Of a DNA stretch of 64,000 nucleotides, positions 57,101-64,000 are shown piece after piece; the first letter of the stretch is position 1, and every line of letters starts with the position of its first letter. The translations under genes were made by a program, and so were the position numbers. The DNA is from Algibacter pectinivorans (GTDB lineage: Bacteria; Bacteroidota; Bacteroidia; Flavobacteriales; Flavobacteriaceae), in the NCBI RefSeq assembly GCF_900112595.1, contig NZ_FOMI01000003.1, positions 248,001 through 312,000 on the forward strand, given 5' to 3'. The notes under the pieces are model-generated. The model was given only the letters and a program-made list of their open reading frames with translations. It ran no database searches and was not told the origin of the DNA.

Positions 57101-60100
57101 GGTTGAATTGCTATACCATTGGTATGTGTACGTTGTTCCTAAGCCTCCAGAAACTGTTACCTCTAAATCTTGAGGAGTAATACCTTGGCAGAGGGTTTGC
57201 GAAACCTGAGGTTGAGAGGTGATTGTGGGATCCTCAGCAACTATAATTTCTGCAACATCGCTAGAAATTGGACTACATCCGCTACCATTAAGCGTAATCA
57301 TAACATAGTAATAATACGTACCTGCTGCATTGAATGCTGGAGGTGTGTAGGTTGAATTAGTAGCGCTAGAAATGCTTGTGCCTCCAGTATTGGAATTGGT
57401 TGTATTGCTAAACCATTGATATGAAATTGTTCCTGTTCCGCCTGAATGTGTAACAGTTAAAGCAGAAGGTAAGGTTCCACCAACGCATAAGCTTTGTGTG
57501 GAAGTTGGATTGGTGTCTATTTGAATACCATCTACAATTTCAATAGTGGCAATATCAGAAATAATTTCATTACAACCTGCGCCTGATGAAAATGATACCA
57601 CGCAGTAATAATAAAAAGTGCCAACAGGGTTATTTGGTGGCGTGTAAGTTGAAGCCGTTTCTCCTGTAAGTTCATTTCCTCCAGAATTAGAATTTGTCGT
57701 ATTACTATACCATTGGTACGTTGGTGTTCCTGGTCCATTAACAGAAACAGATAATTGCGATATGCTACCATTTAAACATAAGGATTCCGAATCGGGTTGA
57801 TTTGTAAATGCCGGAGCTGGGTCTACAGTAATAATTAAATTTACGGGTGTTCCATCACAACCATCTACGGATGGCGTTATAACGAAAGTAACGTCTTCTG
57901 AAGTGGTATTCGTATTAAAAATAGTTTGAGTAGGAATAGCGTCTGTATTTCCTGAAGCCGTAAAACCTGTAACTCCGTTAGGAGCTGTTGCTATCCAATT
58001 AAAAGTAGTGCTTGCTATATCGGAGGTTAGTAGTATTTCTGTGGTATCGGTTCCGGAACAAATAGTTTGAGTGAGGTCTGTATTAGTAACGGTAGGAATG
58101 GGGTTAACGCTAAAGTCCTCAGTGTCTGTTGTGGTTCCGCAACCATTAGTTATACTAAATGTAATTTGATAATCGGCAGGTGTTGCATACACTATGGTTC
58201 CTGGGTCTAAAGTATTAGCGGATGATGGTGTTCCTCCTGGGAAACTCCAATTATAAGTTACCGTTTCCGAGTTTGGTGCACAGGCATCAATATTTGCAAC
58301 AGGAGAAATTGAGGCCGAACCACAAGCATTGCTAATACTATTTATAGTTGCTGTTGGAGGTCTTTTAACTTCGATAGTTTCGGAAGTACTATTAGTTCCA
58401 CAAGAATTTTCGGTTGTTAAAGTTAAGGTGTATGTTCCTGCGTTTAAAAAATTAAATGCTGGTGATGCGGAGTTTTCATCAGTTCCACTTGTAAAATTCC
58501 AGCTTTCTGAAGTTCCACAAAACCCAGAAGCATAATTAACTTCCCAGAGGTAGGTTTCGCCACCACAACTTTCGCTTAAATCGGTTGTGTTTGTTGTTTG
58601 AATAGCTAGAGGCGTACAGCCGTTGTTTGTGTTTAATGTAAATGCAGCGGCTAGTTCTGGTTCTATACAGATGGTTTTGGTTACGGTATTGGTTACACCA
58701 CAAGAGTTTTCGCCGTATAAAGAAACGGTATAAGTTCCTGGAGCTGTATAAACATGACTTGGATTTCGCACAGTTGACGTTGAGCCATCTCCAAAATCCC
58801 AATAATAACCATCATTAATACTACAATTATTGCTATATCCATCTAATGAGGTGTTTTCAAATTGAACGCTTGTATTTACGCAACTTATAGGCAAATCTTC
58901 AAAATCAATTTCAGGCTTTCTTAAAATTATTATTGGACCAGCAGTTAAATTGGTTTGTCCGCAGGATGTTATAATAGTTAAAACAACAGTATAGGAATCT
59001 GGACAACTCGTTTCTGTATAGGTGTGCGGAATTGGAAAGTTTTGCGAATTAGCGGGGTTTGTCGAATTAAAGTATGTGGAAGCTTCTAATTGGTCTTGAG
59101 TGTAGTTTTCTATTGTTCCATCTCCAAAATCAATATTATAGTTGGTGTCCGGTGGATTTGTGGCCCATGAGCCTATGGCGAAGTCTATAGCGGGTATAGG
59201 TGTGCAAAGATTAACCGTATTTCCAGGGTTTACAATAGAGCCTGTGGGGTTGCTTGAGTTTTTTATTAAATAAGTAACCGTGTTATCGCAATTATTTCCA
59301 ATTCCCGTTATGTTCATATTGAAAGAGCCTAATTGCGTATAGGTATGTGTGGCAGGAAAAGTAACCCCTGTTTCTATTGGGCTATCATCTCCCCAGTTTA
59401 CATTATAAGAGTTAACGCAAGGTGATGAATTTTCTAAACCAACATTAATCGTGTATGATGGGTCTGTTGTATTATTTCCACAATTATTAAAAGGGTCAAA
59501 TCTATTATCATTATCTATAAATTGAATTAGCGGTTTTTCTAAAACATTAATAGATTTTGTAATGGTAGTAGTACATCCATTTGAGTCTGTAACCGTCAAT
59601 TCAACATTAAAACTTTCTGTGCCACAACCAAGAGCTTCAAAAATATGAGATGGATTAGCGTTGGTACTTGTTTCTCCATCTCCAAAGTCCCAATTGTATG
59701 TAAAGGGATTATTTCCACTGGCGTTGGAGGTAAAACTAATAGGGGTGCCAGAGCAAGCTCCTACGTTATTAAAGTTAAAATCCACCATTGGAGGCTCAGT
59801 TACCTCAACCGTTGCATTACCATTTATAGCGCTAGTATTATTATTTCCATCGGTTATAGATACTAACCGGTAAACAAACGTTCCAGCTTCATTGGTGCTG
59901 GCCGAAACTGTTGTGCTATTTCCAGTTGAAGTTATTGTTTGTGTTGTACCATTTAATGTGTAATTAATTGTGTAAGGAGCTGTTCCTCCCATGCTTGTAA
60001 AGGTTATTTCTGGCTGTGTGCTGTTTTGGCAAACAGTTGTAGTACCTGAAATACCTGCGGAAGGCGGTAGTAACTCATCCAAATTTAGTGTTTCGGTATT

Positions 60101-60217
60101 AAAAGATGATTTTATGTTTTTTAATACCGCTTCTTTAAAATTTATTTTATTTAAAGCAAAAATAGAAACGCTAATTACAAGCAATAAAATTGCTGTAAGA
60201 AAGTAGTGTTTTCTCAT
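54125..60217 (-). CDS. Giant SprB-like surface protein with type IX (type B) C-terminal domain
   Basis: A 2030-residue secreted protein. After an N-terminal signal (FLTAILLLVISVSIFAL) come several PKD modules (YNWDFGDGETSTNANPSHIF, YYWDFGDGSTSTVRNPSHVY), PKD-like modules and four tandem Ig-like modules sharing TYQWYSNTTNSN-type text (~820-1190). Seven SprB repeats follow (each C..G.ISI.I.GG..PYTYSW..G..LSPGEYTVTVTD..NC). A further PKD module (SISWDFGDGNFSSDENPTHIY) precedes the CHU_C type B sorting domain (MPNAFTPNGDGMNAYF, NGNYYFTFSAKTFYGK). Such proteins are adhesins moved over the cell surface in gliding. It is the first gene of an operon with PorP/SprF. No catalytic domain was seen. Confidence 0.92.
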   Translation of the reverse strand: MRKHYFLTAILLLVISVSIFALNKINFKEAVLKNIKSSFNTETLNLDELLPPSAGISGTTTVCQNSTQPEITFTSMGGTAPYTINYTLNGTTQTITSTGNSTTVSASTNEAGTFVYRLVSITDGNNNTSAINGNATVEVTEPPMVDFNFNNVGACSGTPISFTSNASGNNPFTYNWDFGDGETSTNANPSHIFEALGCGTESFNVELTVTDSNGCTTTITKSINVLEKPLIQFIDNDNRFDPFNNCGNNTTDPSYTINVGLENSSPCVNSYNVNWGDDSPIETGVTFPATHTYTQLGSFNMNITGIGNNCDNTVTYLIKNSSNPTGSIVNPGNTVNLCTPIPAIDFAIGSWATNPPDTNYNIDFGDGTIENYTQDQLEASTYFNSTNPANSQNFPIPHTYTETSCPDSYTVVLTIITSCGQTNLTAGPIIILRKPEIDFEDLPISCVNTSVQFENTSLDGYSNNCSINDGYYWDFGDGSTSTVRNPSHVYTAPGTYTVSLYGENSCGVTNTVTKTICIEPELAAAFTLNTNNGCTPLAIQTTNTTDLSESCGGETYLWEVNYASGFCGTSESWNFTSGTDENSASPAFNFLNAGTYTLTLTTENSCGTNSTSETIEVKRPPTATINSISNACGSASISPVANIDACAPNSETVTYNWSFPGGTPSSANTLDPGTIVYATPADYQITFSITNGCGTTTDTEDFSVNPIPTVTNTDLTQTICSGTDTTEILLTSDIASTTFNWIATAPNGVTGFTASGNTDAIPTQTIFNTNTTSEDVTFVITPSVDGCDGTPVNLIITVDPAPAFTNQPDSESLCLNGSISQLSVSVNGPGTPTYQWYSNTTNSNSGGNELTGETASTYTPPNNPVGTFYYYCVVSFSSGAGCNEIISDIATIEIVDGIQIDTNPTSTQSLCVGGTLPSALTVTHSGGTGTISYQWFSNTTNSNTGGTSISSATNSTYTPPAFNAAGTYYYYVMITLNGSGCSPISSDVAEIIVAEDPTITSQPQVSQTLCQGITPQDLEVTVSGGLGTTYTYQWYSNSTNSNTGGNIISGATNTSYTPATVTVGTLYYYAVISQPGIDCSVVSNPAEVTVNPAPNFTTQPASNTYCLGDTLNQLSVNYENGVGTPTYQWYSNTVNNTSTGSAISGETNSNFNPPSATVGNVYYYAVITFSSGGCTQITSNVAEITINQTPNISNKSDIICSGNTFTITPDSTSGDIAPTGTTYVWATPTINPAGTITGASSENSPKTNISQTLTNTTTSPSTVTYSVTPTSGTCVGNTFEVEITVNPSISITSSQTNSNCYSANTGDLDIEIVGGVPFSIGNPYQISWTGPNGFTSTNEDISNLEPGDYTVAILDDGGCPFTENFTITEPNELVFSTIDFNPETISCFNADNGSISIEISGGTAPYTYSWTRNNILYATTEDLTNLSPGEYEVTVTDASNCPTISRSFSVVEPEELVVGLVNQVNVICFGDATGEININTVGGRTIETSPDVFDYSYSWTGPNGFTSNQQNLINLIAGTYTVTVTDRSNCTDTLELVLTETDEIIIEYTATEIECYNDNDATINITNISGGNSPYTVAWSNLGSGMSQSNLSPGDYTITVTDNTNCEKAVTITIVEPPIFTINPTTNNVSCFGESDGRIILNLVGGITPVNLVWDDDPTAGVERNNIGPGTYTVTITDSKPCVITETFTITEPNALSLSANTSDALNCDDANSGSINLIVTGGTPPFTYSWSNGDTTEDLTNIPPGNYAVNVTDANNCETSGTWQINRFEPLEVSVDTNTIYDCDTKTINQTFVAMVSGGVPPYNINWSNGTVSGTNGEFMNTTQNGLVIISVTDNINCSTSFSYNVDIPMFGDPDFSVTSSAISTYGFYSIEDPIEFTNLATGDYESISWDFGDGNFSSDENPTHIYNNEGSYSIIQTVSYPFGCVYTKQFTLVVEKGYKIIMPNAFTPNGDGMNAYFVPESIALNTIVFNIYDTWGSLIYSEEGDTIKGWDGKINDAEAENGNYYFTFSAKTFYGKTITQKGAFVSIK

Positions 60218-60374
60218 GTATGGGTGTTTGGTTGTTAATAGCTGGTACTAAAATAATTAATCTTTTTTATGCAAGCCTATTAATAGTGTTTTTTTGTTGA
60301 ATTTTTCTATAAAATGCTTATTGTAGGAAGTAATAGTTGTTTAAATTTAATTGTGTATTAGTTTATTGTGGATA

Positions 60375-60405
60375 TTGAAAAATATTGTACTTCTTAGTAT
60401 ATTTA
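60375..60405 (+). promoter_or_regulatory. Promoter of the patatin gene
   Basis: TTG at 60375-60377 and TATATTTA at 60398-60405 are 20 bp apart. The same text, spacing included, stands before the decayed copy at 52428, which supports its role. Confidence 0.7.
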
Positions 60406-60422
60406 CTCCCATAAGATAAAAA

Positions 60423-61349
60423 ATGAAGGCATTAGTAATTTCGGGAGGTGGTAGTAAAGGCGCATACGCAGGTGGTGTTGCTGAGTATTTAATTAAGGAA
60501 GAAGGCAGACATTACGATATGTTTTTAGGAACATCGACAGGTAGTTTGTTAATTCCGCATTTGGCAGCAGGAAAGATTGATAAGATCCACAAGGTATTTA
60601 CCAATGTTAATCAAAAAAATATTTTTAGTGTTAGTCCTTTTATAGTACGTAGAAAAGGGGATAGGGAGTATGTTTCAATTGATTTTATAAACTCCTTGTG
60701 GCAGTTTGTTAAAAGAAAACGAACCTTTGGAGAAAGTAAGGCTTTGAAACGTTACTTAAAAAAACACTTTACTTATGAGGAATTTAAATTTATTAAAGAA
60801 ACTAAGCAAGATGTGGTAGTAACGGTCTCTAACCTTTCTAAAAACATTGTGGAATATAAATCTATAAAAGATTTTAGTTACGATGAGTTTTGCGATTGGA
60901 TTTGGATTTCGTGTAACTATATTCCGTTTATGTCTTTAGTTAAAAAAGACGGGTTTGAGTATGCCGATGGCGCTTTTGGTTGTGTGGTTCCTATTCGGGA
61001 AGCTATTTTAAGAGGCGCTACCGAAATTGATGCTATTATTTTAGAGTCTGAAAGTATGGCTTATAATAAGGTGTTGGGTAAAAATCCGTTTTCTTTAATG
61101 CTAAATCTTTTTGGGCATCTTTTAGACCAGGTGGAAAGAAGCGATATTTTAATTGGCAAGTTAGCTGCTAAAAATAAGCACGTTAAACTAAACTTGTATT
61201 ACACACCGTCTAAACTTACCGAAAACTCGTTGGTTTTTAATAAAAAATTAATGACCAAATGGTGGCAACAAGGCTATTATTACGCAAAAAATAAATTTGA
61301 GCAAGCGCAGTCTAACGAGTTACGCGAAAAAGATTTACCACAAACTTGA
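60423..61349 (+). CDS. Patatin-like phospholipase
   Basis: A 308-residue protein of the patatin family (bacterial lipid acyl hydrolases with a Ser-Asp dyad). Catalytic parts are complete: the oxyanion loop ISGGGSKGAYAGG, the nucleophile elbow GTSTGSLL (serine near residue 40) and the dyad aspartate in YADGAFG. The central region carries charged surface helices (KRKRTFGESKALKRYLKKHF). No signal peptide is visible, so it is probably cytoplasmic or peripheral. It overlaps the convergent hypothetical gene by 15 bp. It is the intact counterpart of the decayed copy at 52476. Confidence 0.9.
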   Translation: MKALVISGGGSKGAYAGGVAEYLIKEEGRHYDMFLGTSTGSLLIPHLAAGKIDKIHKVFTNVNQKNIFSVSPFIVRRKGDREYVSIDFINSLWQFVKRKRTFGESKALKRYLKKHFTYEEFKFIKETKQDVVVTVSNLSKNIVEYKSIKDFSYDEFCDWIWISCNYIPFMSLVKKDGFEYADGAFGCVVPIREAILRGATEIDAIILESESMAYNKVLGKNPFSLMLNLFGHLLDQVERSDILIGKLAAKNKHVKLNLYYTPSKLTENSLVFNKKLMTKWWQQGYYYAKNKFEQAQSNELREKDLPQT

Positions 61350-61856
61350 TACTTCTTCTTTAATAAATGCCAATGCAGTATCGCTTGGTGAGCGTCGTTC
61401 CATCATTTCGGTTAAAACAACTTCTCGAAGTTTATTAGCAGAGTCTGTTTTTTCGGACATGCTTGCTTTTCTAATAAGTTGAATTGTGGCGTTTTTTGAT
61501 GTGGTTACAATGCTCCAACATTTATCGGTAATGTAAATTTGTTGCGACAAATTGTGTTCGAATTCCTGCTCAATACTTTGTATAAGTAAAGTTTCGTAAT
61601 CGTCTTTATCTGAAGATGTTGGTATTATTCTAATAAGTAATTTTGATGGTGAAATGCGTTCTAGAAAAAGCGCCATACGCTCGTAAGCTTGTAGGCGTAA
61701 TGGCATAGCGTTAACTTGCATGTCTTTTTTTAATAAATAACGACGACGCCCATCTTCATTTCTAGTGTGTTCTCTAAAAAAATAGAAGGCAATAAAGCCG
61801 GTAATTATTGTGGGTATTGCAAATAAAAAAACATCGATAATGCGGCTGGTATCCAT
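61335..61856 (-). CDS. Membrane-anchored hypothetical protein
   Basis: A 173-residue protein with one N-terminal membrane segment (residues ~8-27, VFLFAIPTIITGFIAFYFF), a basic RRRYLLKKD turn on its cytoplasmic side and a mostly helical, charged soluble part (LIQSIEQEFEHNLSQQIYITDKCW, AFIKEEVSSLW at the end). Proteins of this layout are widespread in Flavobacteriaceae without known function. It overlaps the 3' end of the patatin gene (convergent) by 15 bp, which may affect termination of both. Behind its start lies repeat copy F. Confidence 0.7.
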   Translation of the reverse strand: MDTSRIIDVFLFAIPTIITGFIAFYFFREHTRNEDGRRRYLLKKDMQVNAMPLRLQAYERMALFLERISPSKLLIRIIPTSSDKDDYETLLIQSIEQEFEHNLSQQIYITDKCWSIVTTSKNATIQLIRKASMSEKTDSANKLREVVLTEMMERRSPSDTALAFIKEEVSSLW

Positions 61857-61987
61857 AAAATAAGTTAATTATTTACAAACATAAGTGGTTTGTGTTTATT
61901 GGACAAAATTTATTTAAAACTATTATATTTAATGTGGGTTTAAAAACGTTTTATTGTTTTGAAAACGATAAGTTTCTACTTTAGTCT

Positions 61988-62076
61988 GCGCAAGGGATAG
62001 TAGCGGATAGCCCACAGCCCGACGCAGGAGGTGCGAGGACTTGTAGCGTATAGCCCGACCGCTTGTGGTTGCGCCC
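61988..62076 (+). repeat. Dispersed intergenic repeat, copy F
   Basis: A ~89 bp element reading GCGCAAGGGATAGTAGCGG, AGCCCACAGCCCGACGCAGG, AGGTGCGAGGACTTGTAGCG and TAGCCCGACCGCTTGTGG, almost identical to copies C and D. It sits between a hypothetical gene's start and the glutamate synthase-family gene's end, both on the minus strand. Confidence 0.88.
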
Positions 62077-62152
62077 TAAAAAAACAATCGAAAAGACAGT
62101 TTAAGCTTGGGGTTAATAGTTTTAATTTAGCCTGTAAACTGTAATTGTAACC

Positions 62153-63709
62153 TTATTTTGCTCCTCCTAAATGCATGCAATCCTTTAGGTGTTGAACACC
62201 TTGAAAAGGCACAGGTGTTTTCTCGTACATGTAGGTGCCGCTTAGTTGTTTTGAAAGGTTGTGGTCGTCTACATTTATTTCGATATCGCTCATTTTAAAC
62301 TGGCAGGGGTGTTCGTAGCCAGCGGCATGTGTAATTTCGATAAATTCTTTTCTGAAAGTCTTAAAATATTGGGCCAAACGCTCGGATTTTAAAGGTATAT
62401 TAATACCGTTTTGTGTCCATTTTTTCTGTGTGGCAATGCCTGCAGGACAACGGTTGGTATGGCAAATTTGAGCCTGAATACAGCCTATACTCATCATAGC
62501 TTCTCTGGCCACGTTTAAACAATCTGCACCCATAGCAAAAGCCATAGCGGCCTTAGCAGGAAACCCTAGTTTACCGCTACCAATAAATACAATACGCTCT
62601 GATAATCCTTCGTCTTTAAATAACCTATACAAATCGCTAAATCCATAAACCCATGGCAGTGACACGTGATCTGCAAAACTTGGTGGTGCTGCACCAGTTC
62701 CGCCTTCGCCACCATCTACGGTAATAAAATCGGGGCCTTTTCCGGTTTTTTTCATAATTTGGGCTAGCTCTTTCCATTGTTCTAGTTTTCCAATGGCTGC
62801 CTTAATTCCTACCGGCAATCCTGTGGCTTCGGCAATTTGCTCTATAAAATCGACCATTTCTGGAACGTTAGAGAATGCTTTATGGTTGGGTGGCGATAGT
62901 ACATCTTTACCAACTTCTACGCCTCTAATAGCAGCAATTTCTTCGGTTATTTTGGCGCCTGGTAAAACACCACCTTTTCCTGGTTTTGCACCTTGAGACA
63001 GTTTTATTTCAATGGCGCGTATAAAAGGATTGTCGTTTACAAGTTTTACCATTTTTTCCATAGAGAATCTGCCATCTTTATCGCGAACCCCAAAATATCC
63101 GGTACCGAAATGAAAAACCACATCGCCACCATGACTGTGGTGAGGCGATAAACCGCCCTCGCCGGTATTGTGATATGCTCCGGCTATTTTTACACCTTTG
63201 TTTAAGGATTCTACAGCTTTTGCTGATAAGGATCCAAAACTCATTGCCGAAACGTTAATTACAGATGCTGGCCTGTAAGGGCGTTTACGCTTGTTAAATG
63301 CTCCCATAACTTTGGCGCAGGGTAAAAAGGAATTATCCTCTTTATTAGGATGATTTTCTGGCAACTCGTAAGGCATCATCGCATTATTAATAAAAATATG
63401 CTGGTGTGCGTAAATATCTCTATCGGTTCCAAATCCTTCGTAATTGTTTTCTTTTTTTGCAGAGGCGTATATCCAGCCACGTTCAATTCTATTAAACGGT
63501 AATTCTTCTCTGTTATTTGCTACAAAATATTGACGCATTTCTGGCCCAATACTTTCTAGCCAATAGCGTAAATGGCCCACAATAGGGAAGTTATGACTAA
63601 TGGTATGCGACTTTTGAAAGAATATATCGCGAATAGCTACAATTAATAACACTATTAAAACCCAGCCCCACCAAGCTATGTTTGATAAAAAAACGAGTAT
63701 TGTATCCAT
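62153..63709 (-). CDS. FMN-binding glutamate synthase family protein
   Basis: A 518-residue protein with an N-terminal membrane segment (residues ~3-26, ILVFLSNIAWWGWVLIVLLIVAI) and a glutamate-synthase-type FMN barrel: RPASVINVSAMSFGSLSAKAVESLNKG, NTGEGGLSPHHSHGGDVVFHFGTGYFGVR, KPGKGGVLPGAKI, the glycine-rich VDGGEGGTGAAPPSFADHV and the Fe-S cysteine cluster CIQAQICHTNRCPAG. It lacks the N-terminal glutaminase and the GltB C-terminal domain, so it is not a full glutamate synthase. Members of this stand-alone group are of uncertain activity; an alternative electron-transfer or methylamine-glutamate role is known for relatives. Single-gene unit; repeat copy F lies just past its stop. Confidence 0.88.
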   Translation of the reverse strand: MDTILVFLSNIAWWGWVLIVLLIVAIRDIFFQKSHTISHNFPIVGHLRYWLESIGPEMRQYFVANNREELPFNRIERGWIYASAKKENNYEGFGTDRDIYAHQHIFINNAMMPYELPENHPNKEDNSFLPCAKVMGAFNKRKRPYRPASVINVSAMSFGSLSAKAVESLNKGVKIAGAYHNTGEGGLSPHHSHGGDVVFHFGTGYFGVRDKDGRFSMEKMVKLVNDNPFIRAIEIKLSQGAKPGKGGVLPGAKITEEIAAIRGVEVGKDVLSPPNHKAFSNVPEMVDFIEQIAEATGLPVGIKAAIGKLEQWKELAQIMKKTGKGPDFITVDGGEGGTGAAPPSFADHVSLPWVYGFSDLYRLFKDEGLSERIVFIGSGKLGFPAKAAMAFAMGADCLNVAREAMMSIGCIQAQICHTNRCPAGIATQKKWTQNGINIPLKSERLAQYFKTFRKEFIEITHAAGYEHPCQFKMSDIEINVDDHNLSKQLSGTYMYEKTPVPFQGVQHLKDCMHLGGAK

Positions 63710-63818
63710 ATTAAATTTTTAAGATATATATAAACCGTCAACCAAATGAGTTAACATTTTAATCAATAAAGATATTTAAAAATATGGTATAAAAATATTG
63801 AATGAATATCTTTATGAC

Positions 63819-64000
63819 ATGAATTCTAAGTTAAAAAAGCGATTAATCTGGTTTGCAGGGGTTTTAGTTTTACTAATAGCGCTTTTATTTGGTGTTAATT
63901 TTAAACTAAAAAGTAAACTTAAAGCAGGTTTGCAAAACCTTTCTGACAGTATTAAGGTAGATTATAAGGATGTTAGCTTAAATATTTTAACAGGACATTT
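63819..64000 (+). CDS. Start of a membrane-anchored protein (3' truncated by window)
   Basis: The frame opens at ATG 63819 and stays open to the window end (60 codons). The start MNSKLKKRLIWFAGVLVLLI shows a basic N-terminus and one membrane segment, followed by KLKSKLKAGLQNLSDSIKVDYKDVSLNILTGH, a layout like AsmA-type or other inner-membrane-anchored periplasmic proteins. A TATCTTTA box at 63807-63814 ends only 4 bp before the ATG, so either the message is nearly leaderless or the true start is further on. Family unknown from this fragment. Confidence 0.55.
   Translation, partial: MNSKLKKRLIWFAGVLVLLIALLFGVNFKLKSKLKAGLQNLSDSIKVDYKDVSLNILTGH

Noticed and set aside
54125-60217. Repeats in this region as a CRISPR array
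   Set aside because: The repeats are diverged protein modules of 70-100 codons within one open frame, not short identical direct repeats with spacers.

Overview
The window is a low-GC chromosomal segment from a member of the Flavobacteriaceae (Bacteroidota), most likely a marine gliding type. Supporting signs are the TTG-N19-TAnnTTTG promoters, type IX secretion C-terminal sorting domains, a PorP/SprF-SprB-like pair, SCxx lipoprotein signals, a SusC-type plug sequence and many housekeeping genes with typical flavobacterial architectures. The genus cannot be fixed from the sequence alone.

Layout. 1-6.6 kb: the 3' end of tamB, a glycolytic pair pfkA-gapA closed by a strong terminator, a BadF-type sugar kinase and a ModF-like double ABC protein. 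7-13.6 kb: a glutamine cyclotransferase lipoprotein, the SRP RNA gene with a textbook Bacteroidetes promoter, an SDR enzyme, a thioredoxin-fold lipoprotein, an ABC-F ATPase and a pair of DUF2007 paralogues. 13.7-20.4 kb: pheT, a cassette-like block with a ParE/RelE toxin-antitoxin pair, an orphan gene and a fused 2-oxoacid dehydrogenase E1. 20.5-31.6 kb: a peptidase-like/beta-barrel fusion, a LOG-family protein, uvrA, a membrane-anchored orphan, ggt, acpH and an acyltransferase. 31.6-43.7 kb: glmM, a dicarboxylate symporter, a sulfurtransferase with a small TerB-like partner, a chimeric MuiA-like protein, a small lipoprotein, a DCC thiol oxidoreductase, mutS2, an LLM oxidoreductase and miaE. 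44-50.5 kb: recG carrying an in-frame DUF559 nuclease insertion, a PHP-ACT fusion and an M1 peptidase. 50.5-61.4 kb: secretion and gliding, with a T9SS type A delta-60-repeat protein, a PorP/SprF protein and a 2030-residue SprB-like protein. This block is bracketed by an intact patatin gene and a decayed copy that still keeps its promoter. 61.3-64 kb: a membrane-anchored orphan, an FMN-binding glutamate synthase-family protein and the start of another membrane protein.

Most of the window is ordinary core genome. The unusual material is insertional. RecG holds a 151-residue VSR/DUF559 nuclease domain whose DNA ends are inverted repeats, each containing a hairpin. MuiA holds a CarboxypepD_reg plus SusC-plug insertion. 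A family of about 90-150 bp structured repeats occupies at least six intergenic gaps. A structured repeat next to the toxin-antitoxin pair looks like a gene-cassette boundary. Several proteins have kept their fold but lost catalytic motifs: an M1-like peptidase, the second ATP site of the ABC-F protein, the first ABC half of the ModF-like protein and a TlpA-like protein without CxxC.
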